Source: an uncultured Lactobacillus sp. (GTDB lineage Bacteria > Bacillota > Bacilli > Lactobacillales > Lactobacillaceae). From it: a stretch of 33,933 nt of DNA. Under the pieces are notes generated by a model, which did not search any database, was not told the origin of the DNA, and saw nothing but the letters and a program-made list of their open reading frames with translations. The DNA lies in the NCBI GenBank assembly GCA_910587695.1, contig CAJUNC010000020.1:1-33933 (forward strand). The letters run 5' to 3'. Below are positions 1-6,777 of the stretch, in pieces. A program made the translations under genes and the position numbers. The stretch's first letter is position 1, and each line of letters opens with the position of its first letter.

Positions 1-2003
1 GTTGCTTCACCAAAGCCCTTTTCTAAAGTACCACCTGTTGCCGTATACTTATCTGTGTCAGTAGGCATTTTAGCTAAAAAGCTATCCGCATCGACTGTGA
101 CCCCATTAACAACCAATTCTACTTCATAGATCGTATCGGTTGTCATATCTGCAGGAACAGTAAATTCAGCAGCCTTTTTGGCTTCTGCTAAATTTGTAAC
201 TTCTGTTCTACTGATCTCTTTACCACCAGCTTGCCAAACTATTTCCGTCACTTGTCCTGGACTGAAAACTGCATTAACATCTGAGATCGCTTTATCCCCT
301 GGAAGTGCAGTTTTAGAAGTTGTATCAAAATTTGTAATGTCGATTTGATAATTTTCCAAATTAGGAACTAAAGCAAAATGAGAATTATACACTTGTTGTC
401 CTACAACAAATGGATTTGAATGTGTGTATTGCCGTGGATTACCATAAGCTGGTACTGGATAATTACTGTAGGCGGTTTGAACTTCGCCCTTTGGATTAAG
501 AACGAATTGATACAAGCCATCTGTATCTATATCATCAGTAAAATGAGCTGTGTATCTTCCATCGATCACAGGCGCCACTACAACTTCTTGGATATATTCT
601 GGATGCGCTTCTAAAATCGCTAACTGCTCTTTTACTTTATCATTTACATTATCCGCATCTTGTGTACTCTTAAGTGCAGCTATCCCTTCAGGCGTCAAAG
701 CAGCTGTAACTACTCTAAAACCATTCTTAGCTTCATCTGCTGTTTGATCGACAAAATTTTCTCCAGTTGATGTTGGAAAAGTCGTTCCATTTTTAGAAGT
801 TTCCCACCAAACAGAACCCGAGACCCGATTAGTATCTTGCGTAACTAGACCAGGATTACTATCCGGACCAGCATCATCATAACGCCAATTCTTTGGATCA
901 CCAACTAACTTATTTAAAGTATCAGTTGATGGTAATTCTGCAACATAAATACTTGCTCTTTGCAAATTAGCTCCTGCCAAATAAAAGGCTCCAGCTGTTG
1001 TTGGGGTCGAAAAACCTGGCGTATTCCCAACTACTGGTCGGAAAGTGACTAATTCATTTCCATCAGCTGATTGTTGCCCTGGCGCTAACCAAAGTTTGAG
1101 ACGTTGGCTTGAAGTTGGGATAAAGGTGAATTTATGCTCAACACCATTAGCATCTGTAAAAGTTGGTAGATCAAAAGCAAATGTACCATCTCCACCACCA
1201 TTGGAGGCCGCTCCAGCTAGATTATGTGTTTTTGTAGAATAAACTGGACTTATTGCACCATCAGTATCGATCCATTGCAAATAAACCGTGTAGTCATTAA
1301 GTTTAGTAGCACCACCTGTTCCTGGAGTGTACCCTACTGCAGAAGTAGGCGCTAATTCTACCCAACCACTAACTACTTGATTTGCATTTGTCAGTTGTCC
1401 ACCTGTTGTTACTTTACCCGATTCGATCGCATCAATGTCAATTGGCGTATTATCTGCAACTTGAGGAGCAGTCGGTTGAGCTGTAGTTGATGTATCATTT
1501 GCTAAAGCAACATTATTTGAAGATACATCTAATGATGTTGTTGCTACTCTAGTAAATGCTTCTTTGTCATTTCCTTGGTCAACTGTTGCACTAGTCTCTG
1601 CCTCATCCTTTGGCGTAGCAACTGGATCGGCTTGTACTGAAGTCGTTGTTTTAGTGTCTTTACCTGTTTCAGTATCACTAACTTTATCAGTTGCAGCATC
1701 TAACTGGGTCGTATTTTTTTCTGTCGTAACGTCTTTCTCATCAGCTTGTGTATTTTCTGATGGCGCAGTCACTTCCGAAATGACCTTGTCAGGATCAGTA
1801 TTTTTTTCTGCTGTAGCCACATTTTCAACTTGTGTATTTTCATCAGCTAATACTGTTGTTTTTGAAATTAAATTACTTGAAATAAAAAAGCCTGCAGCAA
1901 CACTGACTGATACGACCCCAATACTTAAACGTTTGATCGACCATTTACGATAATGCTCGCCTTGTTTTTCTTGCATAGCTTTTACATTATTTTTTCCTAC
2001 CAC
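1..2003 (-). CDS. YSIRK-type cell-wall adhesin, N-terminal part (cut by window edge)
   Basis: This is a large secreted surface protein whose C-terminus (and any LPXTG anchor) lies beyond the left edge. About 667 residues are visible without a stop. The leader contains RKWSIKRLSIGVVSV, the YSIRK/GxxS-type signal used by septum-targeted sortase substrates, then a hydrophobic stretch and a likely cleavage near VLADENT. Residues of roughly 60-170 are a low-complexity D/T/E/V-rich stalk. After that come folded segments (GWVELAPTSAVGYTP, YTVYLQWIDTDG) resembling those in lactobacillar Rib/alpha-like adhesins. I chose the GTG at 2003 because it gives MVGKNN, similar to the MLGKNN start of related adhesins, and has GAAAGG upstream; the ATG at 1976 has no good ribosome binding site. 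It is probably a host gene flanking the prophage. Ligand and family beyond the leader are not certain. Confidence 0.85.
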   Translation of the reverse strand, partial: MVGKNNVKAMQEKQGEHYRKWSIKRLSIGVVSVSVAAGFFISSNLISKTTVLADENTQVENVATAEKNTDPDKVISEVTAPSENTQADEKDVTTEKNTTQLDAATDKVSDTETGKDTKTTTSVQADPVATPKDEAETSATVDQGNDKEAFTRVATTSLDVSSNNVALANDTSTTAQPTAPQVADNTPIDIDAIESGKVTTGGQLTNANQVVSGWVELAPTSAVGYTPGTGGATKLNDYTVYLQWIDTDGAISPVYSTKTHNLAGAASNGGGDGTFAFDLPTFTDANGVEHKFTFIPTSSQRLKLWLAPGQQSADGNELVTFRPVVGNTPGFSTPTTAGAFYLAGANLQRASIYVAELPSTDTLNKLVGDPKNWRYDDAGPDSNPGLVTQDTNRVSGSVWWETSKNGTTFPTSTGENFVDQTADEAKNGFRVVTAALTPEGIAALKSTQDADNVNDKVKEQLAILEAHPEYIQEVVVAPVIDGRYTAHFTDDIDTDGLYQFVLNPKGEVQTAYSNYPVPAYGNPRQYTHSNPFVVGQQVYNSHFALVPNLENYQIDITNFDTTSKTALPGDKAISDVNAVFSPGQVTEIVWQAGGKEISRTEVTNLAEAKKAAEFTVPADMTTDTIYEVELVVNGVTVDADSFLAKMPTDTDKYTATGGTLEKGFGEA

Positions 2004-2124
2004 GTCTTACCATACCTTTCTCTAAAAATTCCTATGAAACACCTAAGAATTATGAATATATCTCGTATACATCACATCCTTATTGCTCTTTATTTTCTAC
2101 AGAGGGATTATGTAGATTGGTTTT

Positions 2125-2153
2125 ATTATATCATTAATTAACGGTTGTTTACA
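2125..2153 (-). promoter_or_regulatory. Candidate promoter of the adhesin gene
   Basis: On the minus strand a perfect TATAAT lies at 2130-2125, inside TGATATAATA. The best -35 at 17-bp spacing is TGTAAA (2153-2148), which is weak. It would give a leader of about 115 nt before the GTG at 2003. It sits just downstream of the bidirectional terminator at 2210-2250, so the adhesin would need its own promoter here. Confidence 0.35.
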
Positions 2154-2209
2154 CCTTATTAATTATTAATTAAAATCAAAGTTTAAGTAAATATATAAAT
2201 TTATAATAA

Positions 2210-2250
2210 AAAAAGAACTTTAAAACAAAAATAGTTTTAAAGTTCTTTTT
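2210..2250. terminator. Bidirectional intrinsic terminator in host flank
   Basis: A perfect 17-bp inverted repeat (2210-2226 with 2234-2250) encloses the 7-nt loop AAAAATA. The stem ends in A-runs on the left and T-runs on the right, so each strand yields a hairpin followed by U residues. On the minus strand it would end the gene remnant whose stop is at 2294-2296 and isolate the adhesin. The stem is AT-rich but long. Confidence 0.75.
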
Positions 2251-2293
2251 ATTATAGTGCTCATCTATTTTGAGGACATCTTAAATATAATTA

Positions 2294-2362
2294 TCAAAAA
2301 TCAGCGAACAAATTGAGCTGGTTAGAATCAGGTAGATCATCTAAGACGTGGTTTTCGGTCAT
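2294..2362 (-). pseudogene. Possible 3' remnant of a host gene next to the attachment site
   Basis: The minus strand reads MTENHVLDDLPDSNQLNLF followed by ADF and a TGA, with the terminator at 2210-2250 about 45 bp downstream. The ending resembles the C-terminal tail of a longer bacterial protein rather than a free peptide, because the ATG has no ribosome binding site and an in-frame TAA lies three codons upstream. I infer that it could be the tail of a host gene cut off by prophage insertion. The QLNLF ending recalls some Y-family polymerase or clamp-binding tails, but I cannot identify the gene. It could equally be chance coding potential. Confidence 0.3.
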
Positions 2363-2390
2363 GAAGACTTAGAGCAAATTAACAAAGCCT

Positions 2391-2417
2391 AATAAATCAA
2401 CATTTACTTGATTTATT
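2391..2417. other. Candidate attachment-site core (att)
   Basis: Two perfect 10-bp inverted repeats, AATAAATCAA (2391-2400) and TTGATTTATT (2408-2417), flank a 7-bp centre CATTTAC. Tyrosine recombinases use exactly this design: two inverted core-binding sites around a 6-8 bp overlap. It lies between host-like sequence on the left and the phage on the right, and direct repeats that look like integrase arm sites follow at 2481-2551. No integrase gene is in the window, so this is an inference from architecture. Confidence 0.4.
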
Positions 2418-2437
2418 GCAATTTCTAACAAACTTTT

Positions 2438-2482
2438 ATTCCACTTAAGTACTGTTTATATCCGCTTAAGTGGAATTTTTTT
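2438..2482 (+). terminator. Hairpin plus T-run near the att region
   Basis: A perfect 12-bp stem (2438-2449 with 2465-2476, core CCACTTAAG) has a 15-nt loop and is followed on the plus strand by a run of T to 2482. It has the form of an intrinsic terminator for plus-strand transcripts, for which no gene is seen in the window. It may shield the phage from host transcription, or belong to the attachment region. Confidence 0.5.
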
Positions 2483-2551
2483 GCCCATTTATTGCCCATT
2501 ATCTGCCCGTTTTGCAAAAATTTCGCACTTTCAATAATCACATTGCCCATT
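2481..2551 (+). repeat. TTGCCCATT direct repeats, candidate integrase arm sites
   Basis: TTGCCCATT occurs at 2481-2489, 2492-2500 and 2543-2551, with a variant TCTGCCCGTT at 2502-2511. Short spaced direct repeats of the TTGCCCA type beside the core are typical of arm-type binding sites of Gram-positive tyrosine integrases. They lie on the phage side of the candidate core at 2391-2417. Confidence 0.5.
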
Positions 2552-2552
2552 T

Positions 2553-2584
2553 CAAAAAACACCCCAGCCGACAAGCAACTGGGG
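2553..2584 (-). terminator. Terminator downstream of the small toxin-like gene
   Basis: On the minus strand CCCCAG and CTGGGG (2584-2579 with 2567-2562) form a hairpin with an 11-nt loop, followed by TG and six T (2559-2554). It begins 10 bp after the stop codon of the peptide gene at 2594-2683 and probably ends its mRNA. Confidence 0.65.
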
Positions 2585-2593
2585 CACGTTTAT

Positions 2594-2683
2594 CTATCGA
2601 CGGTCTTTCAACCAGTCATAGATGATGCTTGATACAAGATTGACTAAGATAGCCAATATCAAGCTTAAAATTGAAGCGAGCAT
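2594..2683 (-). CDS. Small hydrophobic peptide, type I toxin-like (Fst/Par style)
   Basis: The 29-residue peptide starts MLASILSLILAIL, has a single transmembrane segment (about residues 3-21) and ends YDWLKDRR. A short hydrophobic helix followed by a Trp and a charged tail is the layout of Fst/TxpA-type type I toxins, which insert into the membrane. The start is secure: GGAGGTG lies 7 nt before the ATG. A terminator follows at 2553-2584. A divergent promoter with a short RNA lies upstream at 2755-2878. The Fst proline is absent, so family membership is uncertain. It could instead be a small phage membrane peptide. It sits between the late operon and the candidate att site, a usual place for lysogenic cargo. 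Confidence 0.6.
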   Translation of the reverse strand: MLASILSLILAILVNLVSSIIYDWLKDRR

Positions 2684-2754
2684 GAAGTTTCACCTCCAGC
2701 TGTACTAATTGAAATTGGTTAGATTTCACGTACTAGTCAAGTATACAAAATTTC

Positions 2755-2783
2755 TTGACAAAAATAAATAACTAGCATATTAT
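2755..2783 (+). promoter_or_regulatory. Strong plus-strand promoter for a small RNA
   Basis: A consensus TTGACA (2755-2760) and TATTAT (2778-2783) are separated by 17 bp. The start would be near 2790. It is the only clear plus-strand promoter seen, and it points away from the toxin-like gene. Confidence 0.65.
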
Positions 2784-2807
2784 AATGATGAAGTGAGCAT
2801 GAGTCAT
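2779..2807 (-). promoter_or_regulatory. Candidate promoter of the toxin-like gene, overlapping the plus-strand promoter
   Basis: On the minus strand ATGACT (2807-2802) and a perfect TATAAT (2784-2779) have a 17-bp spacer. The -10 elements of the two divergent promoters overlap around 2778-2784, so RNA polymerase could probably occupy only one at a time. The mRNA would start near 2772, giving a leader of about 90 nt before the ATG at 2683. Confidence 0.4.
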
Positions 2808-2878
2808 CTCTTGCTTGGCGAGTTGGTTACTCGCAACAGTCTTACCTTCCAACTTTTTTGTTGGAGGGTAATTTTTTT
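2790..2878 (+). ncRNA. Candidate small RNA (about 90 nt), possible antitoxin or regulator
   Basis: Downstream of the plus-strand promoter no sensible reading frame is seen. The region forms a hairpin GCGAG/CTCGC around 2818-2834 and ends in a 12-bp terminator stem (2842-2853 with 2860-2871, one G-U pair), followed by seven T (2872-2878). A promoter, about 90 nt and a terminator describe a free-standing small RNA. It is divergent from the toxin-like mRNA; with the predicted starts the two would not overlap, so classical antisense pairing is not shown. Confidence 0.55.
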
Positions 2879-2882
2879 GCGT

Positions 2883-2933
2883 AAAAAAGCCCCACGTACG
2901 GTTCCTATACACTAAAATAGGTCCATGTGGGGC
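2883..2933 (-). terminator. Second terminator after the late operon
   Basis: On the minus strand GCCCCAC (2933-2927) pairs with GTGGGGC (2895-2889). An inner helix CCTAT/ATAGG tops the hairpin, and six T follow (2888-2883). Together with the hairpin at 2958-2998 it makes a double barrier between the late phage operon and the toxin-like gene. Confidence 0.6.
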
Positions 2934-2957
2934 GATTGATCTTTTACCAGTATAACA

Positions 2958-2998
2958 CAAAAAGCGCCACGCCCGATACTTTTTCGAGCGTGGCGCTT
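2958..2998 (-). terminator. Late operon terminator
   Basis: A perfect 11-bp stem, AAGCGCCACGC (2962-2972) with its complement at 2988-2998, is followed on the minus strand by TTTTTGTGTT. It lies 8 bp past the XkdX stop codon and ends the structural and lysis operon. Confidence 0.8.
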
Positions 2999-3005
2999 AG
3001 TTTAG

Positions 3006-3122
3006 CTATTCATATTTCTTGCCAGTGATTTCTTCATACTGCTCAGCTGTAATAGATTTAAGCTTCACAAATTTTTTGATCGACAAACCTAACTTGTGAA
3101 GTGATTTGCACACGTTATACAT
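3006..3122 (-). CDS. xkdX: XkdX family small phage protein
   Basis: The 38-residue product MYNVCKSLHKLGLS... ends with KSITAEQYEEITGKKYE. That ending matches the ITAEEYxEITGxxY signature of XkdX, a tiny protein found between tail-fibre and lysis genes in PBSX-like and many Firmicutes phages. Its function is unknown. GGAGGTGAT upstream fits the ATG at 3122 better than the one at 3131, which almost touches it. The start overlaps the stop of the preceding gene by 8 bp, which suggests translational coupling. It is the last gene of the late operon. Confidence 0.8.
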   Translation of the reverse strand: MYNVCKSLHKLGLSIKKFVKLKSITAEQYEEITGKKYE

Positions 3123-3390
3123 CTTCTTCATCACCTCCAGTTAAAGTTAAAAGCAATTCTGTATTTTGCGCTACTTGAATAGATAGATCTTCGATCGCCT
3201 TCAATAAATCTAAGTCTTTATTGTCTCCAGTCCACTTAGTGCCATCCCATTTAGGATTTGCTAAATGATAAACTTCATTATTTAAAGTTCTAGTTGGTGG
3301 TAGCTCTGTCGAGTGCTCCGGTTGGTTTGGCGCTTGCACCTCACCAATATATTCTTTCGTCACTGCATCATACATATAATAAATCGACAT
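3115..3390 (-). CDS. Small tail-fibre-associated protein
   Basis: This 91-residue protein starts MSIYYMYDAVTKEYIGEV at 3390, with AAAGGGAG just upstream. An upstream in-frame start at 3417 has no better site and overlaps the previous gene. The N-terminal part (xxYxYDxxTKEYIG..., then PKWDGTKWTGD) resembles short proteins that follow receptor-binding genes in lactobacillar and staphylococcal phages. The C-terminal 35 residues look helical and coiled-coil-like and end acidic (GGDEEDV). The previous gene ends two bases before this start. A role as an accessory tail-tip or fibre-foot protein is inferred from position only. Confidence 0.65.
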   Translation of the reverse strand: MSIYYMYDAVTKEYIGEVQAPNQPEHSTELPPTRTLNNEVYHLANPKWDGTKWTGDNKDLDLLKAIEDLSIQVAQNTELLLTLTGGDEEDV

Positions 3391-3391
3391 T

Positions 3392-4471
3392 TTATTCTCC
3401 CTTTCTGACTGCTCCAAGGTTCATCACATCATTATCCGACCAAATACCCAATTCGTACATTACACGAGCAAATACTGGCTTACGACCATACGAAGCACTA
3501 TTTGTACCATCATTGCCAAAGGCGTTAGACCATTCGTACTTACTTGCATCTTGCTGTGGATCAAGCACCTTAGTCGTTAGTGCCCAGTAGTCAAATGATC
3601 CGACTTTACTTTTAAACTTGTCGATCGTCAACGCCCCTCTTGTTGCACTGATAATATTTGGTACAAGAGGCCAAGTTGCAAAATCAGTGGCATTTAAATT
3701 GCCAGCAAAGCCGTAACCATAGACCGTAGCGGTTGTAGCATACTCTGGAAACTGTAAGCCACAACCGTTGTCAAACCAAAGTGTCCAAGGTTTGGTGGTG
3801 CGATCGAGTGTCCAGCTAGTAGGTGCATGTCTCGTAGCAGTCTCAGACTTAGCCTTCAAACTGTCAATAAAGTCCTGCTCCGATCCCGTGTTCCCAAGAT
3901 CAAGCCAAATTTGATAGGCAGACTTGCCATCTGCACCTTTTTCGCCTTGATCCCCTTTAGGGCCCTGCGCTCCATCCTTACCATTTAGGCCGTCACGACC
4001 AGCAGGACCAACTGGGCCGGGATCTCCTTTGGGACCAGGTTCGCCTCGGTCGCCCTTTGGGCCAACAATAGGTACACCTGCATCGCCGTTAGCAATCTCT
4101 TTTCTAAGTTGCTCGATTGTGATCGTGCTCAATGTTGTACCTGTGATATCGTTCAATGTACTAGATAGCCGCAACGTTATTTGTTTTTCATCTGGATAGA
4201 TATATAGCTTTTCATTGCGATACATCCAAATTTCTAAGCGATAGTCATCTGCAGGTAGATCAGCAAACTTTGCGCTATCGATCGTGATCGCACCGTTTTC
4301 GATATCAGGAGCGATATCCAACAAAAATCCTGTCCTGTTGCCGATCTTTACAGTGACGTTGTCGCTTTCTGACACGATAGTCTGCTTGTCGTCGTCAAAC
4401 AACAAAAGTTCATAAATCCGACTTGTATCACGAGCTTTTTGCAGACTATTGTTGATCGTTACTCTTCGCAT
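3392..4471 (-). CDS. Collagen-like baseplate/receptor-binding protein (BppU-type N-terminus)
   Basis: The roughly 120-residue N-terminus (RRVTINNSLQKARDTSRIYE, TVKIGNRTGFLLD, YRLEIWMYR) resembles the BppU-type baseplate attachment domain of lactococcal phages. A collagen-like Gly-X-Y stretch follows at about residues 140-186 (GPKGDRGEPGPKGDPG...), then a roughly 175-residue C-terminal domain rich in aromatic residues that probably binds the host surface. I choose the ATG at 4471, with AGGTG 6 nt upstream; a GTG three codons earlier overlaps that site. Unusually it lies after the endolysin rather than with the tail module. It probably forms trimeric fibres on the tail tip. Product naming is from fold signatures; the receptor is unknown. 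Confidence 0.75.
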   Translation of the reverse strand: MRRVTINNSLQKARDTSRIYELLLFDDDKQTIVSESDNVTVKIGNRTGFLLDIAPDIENGAITIDSAKFADLPADDYRLEIWMYRNEKLYIYPDEKQITLRLSSTLNDITGTTLSTITIEQLRKEIANGDAGVPIVGPKGDRGEPGPKGDPGPVGPAGRDGLNGKDGAQGPKGDQGEKGADGKSAYQIWLDLGNTGSEQDFIDSLKAKSETATRHAPTSWTLDRTTKPWTLWFDNGCGLQFPEYATTATVYGYGFAGNLNATDFATWPLVPNIISATRGALTIDKFKSKVGSFDYWALTTKVLDPQQDASKYEWSNAFGNDGTNSASYGRKPVFARVMYELGIWSDNDVMNLGAVRKGE

Positions 4472-4480
4472 AGCGATCAC

Positions 4481-5827
4481 CTAATAGCGCAAGTTTTGAC
4501 CGGGATAAATAATATTTGCATTTCTGATCCCGTTTACGCTTTGTAGATGCGATACTGTTGTACCTAGACGACTAGCGATCGTGCTTAGATTATCACCGGA
4601 TCGTACTGTATATACGCTCATGATTGTAGCTTGACCGCCAACTTTGAGTACTTGACCGGGGTAGATCAAGTTAGCATTGCGAATGTTGTTAGCGCTCTGT
4701 AACGCACTAACTGACGTACCAAAGCGCGCTGCGATCGCACTCAAGCTGTCACCGCTACGAACGGTGTATGTGCCTGTTGTAGATTGAGCATTGTTTTGCT
4801 TAGCTGTCGATAGGATCTCAACGTTAGAACGATCGATCCAAGACATAATGCCCTTGAGCAAGACTTTGTTGCCACTAGTTTGAATGACTTCATAGCTATT
4901 GCCTTTGACCCAATCCGGGATTGCTTGACCAGTGGACCACACCTTAGCGCCAAAGTTGACTTTAACAGTGTAGCCAACAGTAATATTTTTCTTTGGCGTG
5001 TTATCAGCCACAATACCGTCTTTAACAGCATCTGGCTTAGTGATTGGTTTCTCAGCGTCACCATGCTTGTAGCCGTTCTTCGTTACGCCTAACAAGTCAA
5101 CGTTGTAGTCTAAGCCATCGGCCCGTGCAGTCGAAGAAAACTGCCACATTGCTACGCCGTTCATCGATGGAAAATAGGCCCACCACGGCTCAGTATTGAT
5201 CGCATTTGTAGGATAAGACGCTACCCAAATACAGTTTGGAAACTCTGCTAAAATGCGATCCAAATCAAGATACTGTTGAGCAAACCATTTTCCAGTGTAC
5301 AAAAGCGGTGTGTAACCAGCGTCACGCACTCGACGCAAGCCATACAACACATTGTCTGTGTTTGCTTGCACATTAGACGTTGCGCCTTGCTCATAATCGA
5401 GCGCAACGATCGAGTGTTTTGGTGTTTGAATTTTAGGTAAGTGATAGTTCAGCATACGTGCAGTCTGCATCTTATTAGATCCTGTCTCCATCCAAATGTA
5501 TGTGTGCATACGCAGACCCATCGCAATCCCGGTACTGATCTGTGTCTTATATGTCCATTGATCATAGATTTCATTGCCAACAGCGCCACCGATCTGTGCA
5601 ATGCTAAAGGTGTCACTGCCTTTGGCTTTTTGAGCGTTTGGGCCTTGGTACTTAGAAGTATCAGTACCAAATTCACGCTCATCTGCTTTGACGTGATCAA
5701 CTTGCGCGATTTTTTGTACTGTGACCGGCACTTGATCTAAATTTTGTGTCGCATTATCTGCAATCGGACCAGCCAAAAAAAGAGTCGCTACTGTAACGAC
5801 TCCAAGTAATAATTTCTTCTTATTCAA
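4481..5827 (-). CDS. lys: Endolysin: GH25 muramidase with SH3-like and two LysM domains
   Basis: This lysozyme cleaves the glycan backbone of peptidoglycan at the end of the lytic cycle. The N-terminal 30 residues (NKKKLLLGVVTVATLFLAGP) form a signal peptide or signal-anchor. A GH25 domain follows (about residues 55-255) with the catalytic DxE motif ALDYEQG and the early Asp in FGTDTSKYQ. Next is an SH3-like domain (VGYTVKVNFGAKVWSTG) and two C-terminal LysM repeats (YTVRSGDSLSAIAARFG; YTVRSGDNLSTIASRLG), which bind peptidoglycan. AGGAGG (5843-5838) is only 1 nt from the TTG at 5836 but 10 nt from the TTG at 5827, so I prefer 5827. The signal peptide suggests Sec-aided export, with the holin timing lysis. 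Confidence 0.93.
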   Translation of the reverse strand: MNKKKLLLGVVTVATLFLAGPIADNATQNLDQVPVTVQKIAQVDHVKADEREFGTDTSKYQGPNAQKAKGSDTFSIAQIGGAVGNEIYDQWTYKTQISTGIAMGLRMHTYIWMETGSNKMQTARMLNYHLPKIQTPKHSIVALDYEQGATSNVQANTDNVLYGLRRVRDAGYTPLLYTGKWFAQQYLDLDRILAEFPNCIWVASYPTNAINTEPWWAYFPSMNGVAMWQFSSTARADGLDYNVDLLGVTKNGYKHGDAEKPITKPDAVKDGIVADNTPKKNITVGYTVKVNFGAKVWSTGQAIPDWVKGNSYEVIQTSGNKVLLKGIMSWIDRSNVEILSTAKQNNAQSTTGTYTVRSGDSLSAIAARFGTSVSALQSANNIRNANLIYPGQVLKVGGQATIMSVYTVRSGDNLSTIASRLGTTVSHLQSVNGIRNANIIYPGQNLRY

Positions 5828-5832
5828 GTAGA

Positions 5833-6177
5833 TCAATCCTCCTTCTTTTGTGGGTATTGTTTCAACAGATCACGCTGTTGAGCATAGGCTTGTTCTACTG
5901 CGTTGATTACCACTTGTTCATCTTTCACGGTGAACCCTGCGTCTAAGAGCGCCTGAACAACAGCTTTGACTGCATGATTTTTCTTCATTGCGCCACTCAA
6001 GTATTCTGTAACGCCTAATTTTTGCGCTGCGATTACTGCGTCTTTTGCTAGTGGCTCAAGCACATTGAAGATCGTTCTAGCTTGCACGTTCTTTTTGATC
6101 TCACTACCTAAAAATGTGATCACCGCAGTTATCACGGTCACAAGTGCGGTAACTACTACATCAGTAAAATCCATCAC
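5833..6177 (-). CDS. hol: Holin, LLH family
   Basis: The 114-residue protein has one N-terminal transmembrane segment (TDVVVTALVTVITAVITFLG) and a soluble helical domain (ARTIFNVLEPLAKDAVIAAQ, then AVKAVVQALLDAGFTVKDEQ) ending in a charged tail. This is the pattern of the LLH holin superfamily from Lactobacillus phage. It would permeabilise or depolarise the membrane to trigger the endolysin encoded directly downstream. The GTG at 6177 has AAAGGAG 7 nt upstream and overlaps the previous gene's stop; the ATG at 6174 is an alternative. The endolysin ribosome binding site lies inside the last codons, so holin and lysin are coupled. Confidence 0.85.
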   Translation of the reverse strand: MMDFTDVVVTALVTVITAVITFLGSEIKKNVQARTIFNVLEPLAKDAVIAAQKLGVTEYLSGAMKKNHAVKAVVQALLDAGFTVKDEQVVINAVEQAYAQQRDLLKQYPQKKED

Positions 6178-6356
6178 TTCTTCGCTCCTTTATTTTTTAG
6201 TTTCGATCTAAGCTTAGCGTTCTCTTTTCTAAGCTCTTCTAATTCGCTGATTTTCTCTTTTTTATCAGCTTTTCTGCTATTCGCAGTTGCCGTGATCCAC
6301 GCAACAATAATTGATCCAAGCGTAGAAATCACGGCAACCCACACTTGATCACTCAA
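6174..6356 (-). CDS. Small single-pass membrane protein, possible second holin or antiholin
   Basis: The 60-residue product begins SDQVWVAVISTLGSIIVAWI, one transmembrane helix, followed by a highly charged coiled-coil-like tail (KADKKEKISELEELRKENAK). Such proteins often precede LLH holins and may modulate them. The start is a TTG at 6356 with GGGAG 9 nt upstream, and the stop overlaps the holin start. Whether it is a holin, antiholin or spanin-like partner cannot be told from sequence. Confidence 0.7.
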   Translation of the reverse strand: MSDQVWVAVISTLGSIIVAWITATANSRKADKKEKISELEELRKENAKLRSKLKNKGAKK

Positions 6357-6362
6357 GTCTAA

Positions 6363-6737
6363 TCACTCCCAACGAAGTTCTATCACTATTCCTACCAATA
6401 CAAAAAATGAGTAAATTCCTGGAAAACTAAGATAAACACCACGAAGCGCATCATTCGCACAAAATGATAAGAAAAATGCTAGCCACACAAAAGTCAATGT
6501 GGCTGTCATGATTTGCTTGTAGTACAAATGCTTGATATCCCACAGCGCAAAAACTAATGCAATCGTTCCGACCACAGCTAACATAAAAATGAATGGTGGA
6601 TCATCAAGCGCAGCTAGTGGACTGTGATCCCAATCGAAAACTCCTGCTGATCGTTTGACAATAAAGAAAAACGCCAAAGAATAAGTCTCCAGCGCTTTCA
6701 ATAGCCAAAAACGATTTTTCCTAATATTTTTTAGCAT
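6363..6737 (-). CDS. Phage membrane protein with about four transmembrane helices
   Basis: This 124-residue protein has a basic N-terminus (MLKNIRKNRFWLLK) and hydrophobic segments near LETYSLAFFFIVKR, FIFMLAVVGTIALVFALW, QIMTATLTFVWLAFFLSF and IYSFFVLVGIVIEL. I choose the ATG at 6737 because AAAGGAA lies 6 nt upstream; a longer frame from 6785 would overlap the previous gene and lacks a site. It sits immediately before the lysis cassette. Similar four-helix proteins occur in lactobacillar phages, with no proven role. A function in lysis control or superinfection is only a guess. Confidence 0.7.
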   Translation of the reverse strand: MLKNIRKNRFWLLKALETYSLAFFFIVKRSAGVFDWDHSPLAALDDPPFIFMLAVVGTIALVFALWDIKHLYYKQIMTATLTFVWLAFFLSFCANDALRGVYLSFPGIYSFFVLVGIVIELRWE

Positions 6738-6777
6738 CGTTATTCCTTTCTTCCGCCCACCCACCGCAAAATTTTCT

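Noticed and set aside
1564..1953. Plus-strand reading frame of 129 residues opposite the adhesin
   Set aside because: It is the complement of the low-complexity stalk of the adhesin and has Val/Ser-rich composition explained by that; no ribosome binding site.
2772..2960. 62-residue minus-strand reading frame
   Set aside because: It has no ribosome binding site, runs through two terminator hairpins and a promoter region, and shows no protein-like composition.
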